From NCBI GenBank assembly GCA_963978905.1, contig OZ022259.1, forward strand, positions 53,772,727 to 53,836,726: DNA of 64,000 nucleotides, read 5' to 3'. The translations under genes were made by a program, and so were the position numbers. The notes under the pieces were generated by a model, which was not told the origin of the DNA, did not search any database, and worked only from the letters and a program-made list of their open reading frames with translations. This DNA is from Trichostrongylus colubriformis. Taxonomy: Eukaryota > Nematoda > Chromadorea > Rhabditida > Trichostrongylidae. Of this stretch, positions 21,619 through 31,063 are shown piece after piece. How positions within the stretch are numbered: position 1 is the first letter of the stretch; every line of letters starts with the position of its first letter.

Positions 21619-23991
21619 ATTGTTTTTCTTTTGTATGCCAACACGAGGTTAGTTGTGGAACCTTTATTGGCCTAACGTTTCGACCTTCTCCTCTTCTTCA
21701 GAGGCCTGAAAATGGCTCGAAGCTCTTGATTTGCAAAATATCCGAACAAGCGCCTCCTCCCCTTTAGCGTTTCCGGCGTCGTTTCGAGATCGCTCTCGGA
21801 CAACCCGGTAATGAAACAACAAACTCACCCAAGATTCCACCAGCGGAGCAGCAGCTCGCGCCTCAATCACATGTGTCAGTAAGGGCGAATGAGTCTTACT
21901 TGACTCGATGTTCCTTATACGGCAGAAACTACAGCCGCGCACGTCGCCTTTACCGTAACTCGCACTGTGATACGAAAGGCAAGAGTTCATTGCTAATAGA
22001 AAGACACTCGTTTCGGTTATTCATTCGTGGCTTTGTTGTGGAAATCCAGAATGACTCTAACACTTTACGTGACGAAACTTCCGTCTCGCACGCCAAAATA
22101 GAGCACATAACATCAAAGTCATTCCCGTTATGCTCCTCATATGCTTGCCAAGTGGGGTGGTTATAACACCACGTCTTTTCCCAGCTAGATGTTCTCTGAT
22201 GCGTATAGCCAGTACCCTTCCCGTTTCTCCAATATATGTGCTATTACAGGTCCTACATTGAAGCTCATAAATAACACAAGCCCTGTCACAATCTCCTGGC
22301 TTCCCGTAAGGACAAGTAATGCAATTTGGAGTTAGGCATTGCTTATCGTACAGTCTGTTGCGAACAAGATGTCGTTTGATGTTGTCATTAGGGATATTCA
22401 CTAAGACAACATCATTTTGTAACTGTGCTCGAACAATACTGCGGTTTATTTCTGCGCTAACCCTGTCGGAGATAAACGGAATGCATAAAGGTAGTTTCCC
22501 TTGGCGTGGCGTTTGTCGTCGTTGGCCAGCATATGACGCTCTCTGGTGCGATGGTACCGCATAGCCGTTTCTAGCAGCAATGCACAAGGCTAAACGTTTT
22601 GATTCCTGCCGTTCCTCACCACCAGTGCACATACTGATTGCTGTTGCTAACATGTTCTTAATGACCGCACGTTTCACAGCAGCAGGATGAGCTGACGTCG
22701 CATGAATCAAGATATTTTTACAGCTGGGCTTGCGGTACCATTTTACCCTGGCAATGCCACCAGACAACTTGACCTGCGTATTGAGATATGGTAGCCACCC
22801 ATGTTTTGGTACTTCCCGTGTAAGCCTAATGTACTGCGACTGCTCATTCAATAGGCGGAAACACTCGTCCATTTCGGATTGTGTTGATGTTACTATGAAG
22901 CAGTCGTCGATATATCTGCAGTACAACAGAGGTAAGCGACCAAGTACTGGTTGTTCTATTCTGCTCATAAAGCAGATCGCAAGTACAGGTGCTCGTCGCT
23001 GACCCATGGCCAAACCCCCAATCTGAGAGTAATACAACCCTGACCATTTGAAGATGTTACAACGTAAACAAGCCCCAACTAGAGTCATTATGTGCGCTTT
23101 ATCCAAACCAAAAGTCGCAATCTCATTAACATGCCTATCCAACATTTCAGATAAGGCCTGCAGAGCTTGTTCATTTTGTACGTTTGTATAAAGCGAGGCA
23201 ACATCAAATGACTCCATCACACAAGTCGATCCGAAGTTCGAATTGTGCAAACGTTGGAGGAATTGATTCGTGTTGGTCAAATGGGCGGGATTTTGGCCAA
23301 TAATTGGCTGACTATTGTATTAAGGTACCATGATATACGATCGGTAGGTCCACCAACACAACTTATGATAGGTCGTATTTTATAGGTGTCTGGTGACATC
23401 GACGACATCTCGTTTGGAGCCAGCTTGTGGGTCTTGATAAGACTATAAAAAACAGGACAACTAGGGTTGTCAAGTTTAAGCCTCGTCAAGAACTTTCGAT
23501 CTATCCCAGCAGATGTTCCAACCGTCATCCACACCTGATTGAGAAATCTGCTTTACGTGATGAAATCCTTAAAAGTGACGCGTCGGTATATGGATGAATC
23601 CTGCAAGTGGTGCTCGGTTATCCCACGGTCTAGTGACTGTGGTAGAACCACAAACTCCCCACCTTTATCACTAACCGAAATGCGTATTGTACCGTTAGAT
23701 CTTAACTCACGCAATTCTCTGAATCCCTGCCATTGCTCGCTGGTCAAGTTGTTATTGCGAAGCCGTCTATATCTATCAAGTGTAGCTAGCACACCCGATG
23801 TCAATATCCTGAACTTCACATCTACCTCGAGCACCGGCTCAGGTTCTTTATAAACTGTGCGTGGGAATGGTACGTTTGGTAACGACATTCGATTAGAGAC
23901 AAAAGTGGCTTGCATGTCGTACTCGCGTCGAGCCTTGTATCGTAGCAGATCTCTCAATCTTTGTAAACCTCCCACAGTCTTACGGAAAGTG
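21619..23991 (-). mobile_element. Penelope-like retroelement, copy 1
   Basis: The main frame 23280-22057 (407 aa) carries reverse transcriptase motifs ESFDVASLYTNV (catalytic Asp near residue 26) and YIDD (residues 123-126). A Cys-rich knuckle follows (about 315-331), then a GIY-YIG endonuclease (VIYELQC near 336-342, TYIGETGR near 348-355, REH near 362-364). Upstream in-phase pieces 23534-23277 (PVFYSLIKTHK, KIRPIISCVGGPTDR) and 23975-23553 (RISVSDKGGEFVVLP) complete the RT N-terminal half. The frame is broken by one TAA near 23553 and a one-base shift near 23280, so this copy is inactive. The RT plus GIY-YIG combination identifies the Penelope order. Strand transfer to new sites uses RNA templates in this group. 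Confidence 0.93.
21669..21706 (-). ncRNA. Hammerhead-ribozyme-like motif at PLE 3' end
   Basis: Read on the minus strand: GGCCT stem, CTGAAGA core, stem II closing in GGTC, GAAAC, GTT, then AGGCC pairing back to the first stem. This is the layout of the minimal type I hammerheads reported in Penelope-like elements. Stem II has one unpaired A next to the core and one mismatch, so activity is uncertain. Confidence 0.5.
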
Positions 23992-25760
23992 ACCTATAAA
24001 ATACGACCTATCATAAGTTGTGTTGGTGGACCTACCGATCGTATATCATGGTACCTTAATACAATAGTCAGCCAATTATTGGCCAAAATCCCGCCCATTT
24101 GACCAGGAATCAATTCCTCCAACGTTTGCACAATTCGAACTTCGGATCGACTTGTGTGATGGAGTCATTTGATGTTGCCTCGCTTTATACAAACGTACAA
24201 AATGAACAAGCTCTGCAGGCCTTATTCGAAATGTTGGATAGGCATGTTAATGAGATTGCGACTTTTGGTTTGGATAAAGCGCACATAATGACTCTAGTTG
24301 GGGCTTGTTTACGTTGTAACATCTTCAAATGGTCAGGGTTGTATTACTCTCAGATTAGGGGTTTGGCCATGGGTCAGCGACTAGCACCTGTACTTGCGAT
24401 CTGCTTTATGAGCAGAATAGAACAACCAGTACTTGGTCGCTTACCTCTATTGTACTGCAGATATATCGACGACTGCTTCATAGTAACATCAACACAATCC
24501 GAAATGGACGAGTGTTTCCGCCTATTGAATGAGCAGTCGCAGTACATTAGGCTTACACGGAAGTACCAAAACATGGGTGGTTACCATATCTCAATACGCA
24601 GGTCAAGTTGTCTGGTGGCATTGCCAGGGTAAAATGGTACCGCAAGCCCAGCTGTAAAAATATCTTGATTCATGCGACGTCAGCTCATCCTGCTGCTGTG
24701 AAACGTGCGGTCATTAAGAACATGTTCGCAACAGCAATCAGTATGTGCACTGGTGGTGAGGAACGGCAGGGAATCAAAACGTTTAGCCTTGTGCATTGCT
24801 GCTAGAAACGGCTATGCAGTACCATCGCACCAGAGAGCGTCATATGCTGGCCAACGACGACAAACGCCACGCCAAGGGAAACTACCTTTATGCATTCCGT
24901 TTATCTCCGACAGGGTTAGCGCAGAAATAAACCGCAGTATTGTTCGAGCACAGTTACAAAATGATGTTGTCTTAGTGAATATCCCATAATGACAACATCA
25001 ACGACATCTTGTTCGCAACAGACTGTACGATAAGCAATGCCTAACTCCAAATTGCATTACATGTCCTTCCGGGAAGCCAGGAGATTGTGACAGGGCTTGT
25101 GTTATTTATGAGCTTCAATGTAGGACCTGTAATAGCACATATATTGGAGAAACGGGAAGGGTACTGGCTATACGCGTCAGAGAACATCTAGCTGGGAAAA
25201 GACGTGGTGTTATAACCACCCCACTTGGCAAGCATAAAGTTGAGGAGCAGGAATGACTTTGATGTTATGTGCTCTATTTTGGCGTGCGAGACGGAAGTTT
25301 CGTCACGTAAAGTGTTAGAGTCATTCTGGATTTCCACAAGAAAGCCACGAATGAATAACCGAAACGAGCGTCTTTCTATTAGCAATGAACTCTTGCCTTT
25401 CGTAACACAGTGCGAGTTACGGTAAAGGCGACGTGCGCGGGTAGTTTCTTCCGTATAAGGAACATCGAGTCAAGTGAGACTCATTCGCCCTTACTGACAC
25501 ATGTGATTGAGGCGCGAGCTGCTGCTCCGCTGGTGGAATCTTGGGTGAGTTTGTTGTTCATTACCGGGTTGTCCGAGAGCGATCTCGAAACGACGCCGGA
25601 AACGCTAGAGGGGAGGAGGCGCTTGTTCGGATATTTTGCAAATCAAGAGCTTCGAGCCATCTTCAGGCCTCTGAAGAAGACGAGAAGGTCGAAACGTTAG
25701 GCCAATAAAGGTTCCACAACTAACCTCGTGTTGGCATACAAAAGAAAAACAATCGACAAC
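23992..25760 (+). mobile_element. Penelope-like retroelement, copy 2, inverted and 5' truncated
   Basis: Head-to-head mirror of copy 1, beginning abruptly at ACCTATAAAATACGACC and running through RT and GIY-YIG to the same 3' end. Frames: 24099-24632 (YIDD region), 24705-24989, then broken endonuclease pieces. It shares the copy-1 frameshift between IPPI and the NQFLQRLH segment and adds several more. The 3' end beyond CGAAACGTTAGGCC is AATAAAGGTTCCACAAC. Confidence 0.92.
25666..25703 (+). ncRNA. Hammerhead-ribozyme-like motif, second PLE copy
   Basis: GGCCT / CTGAAGA / GAC..GTC stem II / GAAAC / GTT / AGGCC. Here stem II pairs perfectly (GAC with GTC) after an extra A. Stem I pairs fully (GGCCT with AGGCC). 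Confidence 0.5.
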
Positions 25761-25909
25761 TATGCCGAGGTTTCAACAAGGGAGAACATGGGAACTATTA
25801 GCAAAAAAGTGCCTTTATGAGGACATCATCCATCGTCCTATCCTACGCAAGTGGCCAGGACTATCTCTGTGTCATGCTGGCTGCCGCTGGAATGCACTGA
25901 ACTACCCAT

Positions 25910-26105
25910 GTATTCATTCATCTGCGGTGTGAGTGAGGAACACGCTTATGAATGTGGAACCGGTGCATTCAGAAAAACCTCCCCAACTCTATTCAGAGAA
26001 TCCTTTGACAGATTTCAAGAGCAGATTCAAGATCAGCGTCAAGAAACTCGTCGGACGGTTGTTGTCTCATGTCAGATAGCACTGAACCTTTATTCCCCCC
26101 TGTGA
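25910..26105 (+). other. Exon-like ORF, unrecognised
   Basis: Open frame containing EEHAYECGTGAFRKTS and a Gln/Arg-rich helix (FDRFQEQIQDQRQETRR), ending in TGA. It has coding-like composition but no clear acceptor and no family I recognise. Confidence 0.25.
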
Positions 26106-26116
26106 AAAAAGAATAC

Positions 26117-26217
26117 CTTTTCGTTCTGGACATTTTTTACATTATATGAAAATCTGAATTTCTGTGATAACGAGATGATCTCCTCAAGGTTTCCGGTACG
26201 TGTAGCATTAGAAATAT
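26117..26217 (-). CDS. Single candidate exon, possibly NTF2-like secreted protein
   Basis: Minus exon between acceptor TTTGAAAG and donor GTATTC (donor at 26116). It encodes DISNATRTGNLEEIISLSQK plus a further segment ending VKNVQNEK. The pattern of a helix with 'TGN' followed by a hydrophobic segment recalls nematode NTF2-like domains, but the match is weak. A SINE-like repeat lies immediately upstream (26246-26466). No partner exons were placed. Confidence 0.3.
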
Positions 26218-26245
26218 CTTTCAAATAATTATGATAATAGGATCG

Positions 26246-26466
26246 CGAAGGTGGTGTAGTCACAAGTGGCGCACACCCCACTCTCATGGTGCGGAGATCA
26301 AATCCCGCATCAACGCCAGCCAACGCCAACCAAGCCTTCTATCCCTCCGGTCGGCAAATCGGTACCAGACTCGCCTGGGAGGATAAAAGCACTGACTTGT
26401 ACATCGGCTGGCCACCGCAAGTCATTTAATGGGCCACATCACATTCACCAGCCATCACGATTCTGA
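26246..26466 (+). mobile_element. Candidate tRNA-derived SINE
   Basis: The head contains an A-box-like TAGTCACAAGTGG (26257-26269) and a B-box GATCAAATC (26296-26304), 26 bp apart. About 160 bp of unrelated body follow. This matches the internal RNA polymerase III promoter of tRNA genes and tRNA-derived SINEs. A complete cloverleaf was not found, so it is not called a tRNA gene. Confidence 0.45.
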
Positions 26467-27015
26467 ACGGAACTAGAATGTGCGACGCATCCCACAGAAG
26501 GGATTGATTGACGCAAAAAACCTTCTCTTTATCCTTCAATTACGATGTAACTTGCCTACAACAGCCACCAAGAGAAATAATATGAATAAAGGGAGTCAGG
26601 AGTTAATGAAGTTTTTTCCGGTATCACAAGGCAGAAATAGAGCTTCAGTCTGAACACACATTCGGTATTCAATCGATAACCTTTAGATGAATATAAACTC
26701 AATGTTTACGAAAATTGACCCTATCGTGTCTAAAGTTTAACCTAAGACAACAGAATGCGAAGTACAATGAGTGGACTTATTCAATAGGTGAAAGTGGTAA
26801 ATGAAAGTCGCGTGTTTGTAAGCAATTATCCCTACATCAATTACCATGATAATTGCGTATTTGTAAATGCTTCATTTCTTTTTGTCAAAAGGTTACCGCA
26901 TGCCCGTTGGGGTGTCACGTTGTGGATTGTGGATCGTGTTTTACCTCCTTTTCAATATGACTTGGTGAGGCTATGGATGAATTTGATACTCTGATGAAAG
27001 GTCAACACTACCTAC

Positions 27016-27475
27016 TTAAAGGCACACCACGCGATAATCAAAGTGGTCCCTACCTTTTGAGGGCAGGTAGACCCTGAGATGGCCGCGAAGATTGCACCCT
27101 TTTCGCGGTGCCACGGCTCTCCACCGCCGCTCACGGCCTCGTCGATCTGGGCCGAGATGAGCCCATCGAGCCGAATCACACCCGGCTTAGACGAGAGGGA
27201 ACTTGCGATAAGACAAGATAAGGCAGCGATATCAATAGTGAAGGTAGCTTCAACAGGGAAGAACAGGTGATATCGAAGCATTTTGCGCGATATCATCGAG
27301 GAGAAGCTCTTCTATAATCTCCAATACTCGTACGAGGACTGAGGGCAGGGAGCTTCATTTTTGATGATTTTGAGTGGTTTCATATCCATTTTTCTTCACT
27401 AGTGGGTGAACCAGGGCCTCTACATCCTGTAACACGCGCGATAGCTCTCACAATTTTTCGCGAGGTGTGCCTTTA
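27016..27475. mobile_element. TTAAAGGCACACCACGCGATAA-ended element
   Basis: Left end TTAAAGGCACACCACGCGAT, right end TTTTTCGCGAGGTGTGCCTTTAA. Same family as 48434-48892. It abuts the next element at TTTAA. Confidence 0.7.
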
Positions 27476-27858
27476 AAGACACCGTTAGGGGTAAATTTTA
27501 CAAATCGGAGGATTGTAAAAGTAGAGGTACTCAGCAATATAACAGTAGAGAAAGAACGGCATAAAACGAAACCCGAAAATCCCCCTTCTCCCCCTCGTCC
27601 TCTGCGTCTCTAGCCGTAGTGGACTGAAGACAGGCCAGAGTCTGAACCGGCCGGCCGCGATTGTTGTCCCGCCCCTCCACAGCGACTCCCCCGGCCGCAT
27701 AACCGCATAACGTGCTGCGGGGTCAGGGAAGACCCCAAGTCGCGCTTTTTTAATGCGATTTTCGCCACATATGACCTCTTCTGGTATAGAAGGTTCGTCT
27801 TCAGAGAACATGTATTCTCAGATCTCAGTTTTCCCTTACCCCTAATGGTGCCTTTAAA
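27472..27858. mobile_element. TTAAAGGCACCATTAGGGG-ended element, reverse copy
   Basis: Reverse complement of the 3397-3812 type, sharing the TCTGGCCTGTCTTCAGTCC core and ending CCTAATGGTGCCTTTAAA. Confidence 0.75.
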
Positions 27859-28004
27859 CAAGTGGATGAGCGATCCACATACAACTGTTAGTTTGCATAC
27901 CGTATTGTGTTACAATGTTCTCGTATACTTCTTTTACTCAAGCATTCGTATCCATAGCGCCTCCATTTTCCTCTGGAGTGCTCATCCCGCCACAGTCTCA
28001 TCTA

Positions 28005-28432
28005 AAGGAATCGTCCTCCGAAAATGAGTTTTTGTGTTACCCATATATTTATGTTGTATTTGCCTAATCTTGGCCTCATGCAAAATTTTACGTGAAAAAA
28101 TGTGAATCTGGCTGAGATACAGCACCACAAAGTGCGGTCCCAATGGGCGGGGCCTCCGTGTAAAAGCCTCGTCCCGTCGTCCGCCGTGGTCGGAGACGCA
28201 TTGTAGGAACAGAAGGTTACGTAAACAGTCCTACTCTCCGTTCCCAACGGCGGCGGAAGACGGGACGAGGCTTTCACACGGAGACCCCGCCCACTGGGAC
28301 CGCTCTTTGTGGTGCTGTATCTCAGCCAGATTCACATTTTTTCGCGTGAAATTTTGCATGAGGCCAACATTAGGCAAATACAACATAAATATATGGGTAG
28401 CACAAGAACTCATTTTCCGTGGACGATTCCTT
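28005..28432. mobile_element. Family A hairpin MITE
   Basis: Full-length member. Ends AAGGAATCGTCCTCCG / CCGTGGACGATTCCTT. Arms of about 190 bp with CCCATATATTTATGTTGTAT, and a central hairpin of GTCGTCCGCCGTGG type. Confidence 0.85.
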
Positions 28433-28435
28433 CAA

Positions 28436-30290
28436 GCCACCCTCACCATTTACCTTCTAAGTTCCCTATTATGTCGCACTAGATCCATCTCCTGATTTCC
28501 CTCCTGCGCCTTAAAACTATCCTGCTTCAGCTCCAACTCAAGTTTTTCCTACCACAACTGCCTATTATGCTTCATATGATCCGACTCCTGCTTTTCTCAA
28601 TGTCTTCCTACTATCTACGCCATCCCCAACTCAGATTTTCCTCCTGCTACTTCCCATCATCCTACGTTAGCCCCAACTCAGACTCAGACTTTCCTGTTGT
28701 ACTTCTATGTGAAACGGCTGTAATACCGATAGAAAAATTCATCTATTCCTGGTTTCATTTTCATGTTATTTTTCTCTTGGTGGCTGTTGTAGGCAACTTA
28801 CATAACTGGGTGGCCAATATGTTACCCTTAGAATCTCGCCCCTCGTTAGTTACTGCTCCGCACATTAGGTGCGAAGCAGTAATCAACGAGATGCGAAGTA
28901 GGTCATTCGTACCACTTTATACACACCCCATCATTTTGTTACGGGACCCACTCAGAAAACACATGTTCTGGAGCACCATATATGTATCTCATTATCGCCC
29001 CGAAATGTTCGCCAATAAAATTTGTTAGCAACCTCCGTGTAGTTCAAACCAGAAAAAGGACCATTGAATTAATACCGAGGTTCATGGAGGGTCGAACATG
29101 GCGGCTAATGGTATGCCTTAAAAATCCATCGCTCTGACCCTTCTTGCCTATACAACGATGAATGCAGTTGCTTTAAGATAGTCCTTTTTGATGACTAGAG
29201 TATGAAAAAGACCTCATCTCAACGGCAGTATGCAGCTTGATATCAAGGCCCTTGACCGATGGACAACTGATCACGACTGCTCCTGCTTTTACATTCGTTA
29301 TCTTGCTAAGTACTTTGAGCACGAATTCCTTTGCCTGAACAAACAAAAAGAAATTTCTTCTTCACATTATCTGAAGCTGTTTGCAATGGATACATGGTTA
29401 TTTTAGATACATCTGCACCTTCAAAATTAGAGATGATGCACAACCTCAACCTCTACGTCGATGTCAAGCGACTTGTAACGTTATTTTGCGAAAAGAAAAG
29501 ACTAAAAAAGAAAGAAAGTATCTGTCTTTTTCCTTTTGATACATAAGTAGTATTATAAATTAGGATCGAGTCCCACTCAGATATGACAGAAACCACACGC
29601 CGTTCAGCACATAAAAGTTTGTAGAATTGCTATTTCGTTGATGTGCAAACAATGTATTCAAGATGAATACATGCCAGTGCACTTTACTAATCCTCTCGTT
29701 TTAACGTAATCGTAATTGATTATAAGAATGAAATTCTGAATATATATTTATATTTATATGAAGTGTAGCGACAGGCTCGGAGATTCCACTCAGGACAACG
29801 CGACTTTTCTCGCCAAGGGACTGCTCCGCGTCCATACAATAAGACTGTTCCAAAGCCAAAACACTAGGTATGTAAGTATGGTGATTAAAAAAGCCCCTCA
29901 TTTCCCAGCTATTTTCTCGTGGTGCACCATACGGTGTACACCCAAACGCTGTCGCGACTTGCTATTCATCCAGGCGGGTGGCGCCTTGGGCTGTGCCAGG
30001 TATGTGCCATTAAATTGGAAAACTCGCGTGGCGACTGACGCAAAAAGTGATGGATGAGAGGTAGGGCGCATATAAGTTGAGTCTGAAGCGGTTACGCCAA
30101 AATAAGGCGTAGATAGGTTATCGCTCTAGGACTCAAGTGTATCACGGCGCCACTCACCCCTGGATCACACGCTGAATGCCGTAACGCGAATTTCCTGTCC
30201 GCTTGGCACACAGTCTACATAGCCAAATAAGATGTCCAACAGCGCTCGAATGTACCGACAGGCGTTTGATATGCTATCGGATGACGTATA
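28436..30290. other. Stretch with no confident gene
   Basis: Contains a degenerate Pro/Tyr-rich tandem repeat (about 28440-28700, repeated CCAACTCAG..TTTCCTCCTGC) that looks like a decayed low-complexity exon. A solo end of the Mutator-like element (about 28858-28945, GTCATTCGTACCACTTTATA) and one exon-like minus piece near 29755-29847 (acceptor GGAACAG) are also present. Nothing here is named. Confidence 0.4.
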
Positions 30291-30339
30291 AGAATCCCTG
30301 GGGTGATCAATTTGTTATTTCCCTCATTTCCTGCCTTTT

Positions 30340-30815
30340 TCCTTTTGTGGCTTTTCTTTTTCCTTTTCCGACGTCTCCATCTCTTGTCGGCGGCGTGCAA
30401 TTCAAGTGCATGGCCATGAGCGCTCGCGATGCCGTCAGATGTGCGCGAAACATGAATTTGAAACGAATGGTAATCCCACATAAAAGAATGGATATGGATA
30501 GAAATAGATTATACGTCCAACTATTGTTATGAGATGTTCTTCACTGAACAGCATTTTTACCACTAAATACAAAAGTGTAAGCTTCATCTAAAATCGATCT
30601 ATGTCCGTCCATACTCGGAATTTTATGTGGAATGACCATTCGTGCATTGTGCACATTGTTTGACGCCGTCGCGAGCGCCGAGCGTTTCTCACGACTGTGC
30701 TCGTGATTGGCGCGTTGGCACCATCGATCATGACCGCGCTTCCGTAGCCGTGCACGTAAATCGCACGCGGCCGACAAGAGATTAGACGTCGATCCACAAA
30801 AGAAAAGGCTTGAAG
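30340..30815. mobile_element. Imperfect palindromic element, ~475 bp
   Basis: GCTCGCGATGCCGTCAGATG at 30421-30440 is mirrored by GACGCCGTCGCGAGCGCC at 30662. The outer ends GGCTTTTCTTTTTCC / AAAAGAAAAGGC also pair. Non-coding. Confidence 0.6.
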
Positions 30816-31063
30816 TAAGAGGGAATCGAACGCCGTACATTTCATAGGGGAGATCGCGTCCGAAAAAAAGTCAAGAGATGGTTTTTTCAACAGTGCATAT
30901 GCGGGGCGCAGTTCAGGGTCACAACAAGGAACAAAGGTCGATCTGAAATGACAAGAACTTTGGAATCCCTACGAATTCACGTAGGTTTTCAGATCCAATG
31001 AACAACATGTCGGGAGTATGAGTGTTTTCCCCATGGGGTAGGCAGTGCGCGACGTCGCACAAA

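Noticed and set aside
21240..21644. 134-aa minus ORF as a gene
   Set aside because: It lies across a family A hairpin and the PLE 3' end.
26246..26320. A functional tRNA gene
   Set aside because: Only A- and B-box-like motifs are present; no acceptor stem or anticodon arm pairs convincingly.
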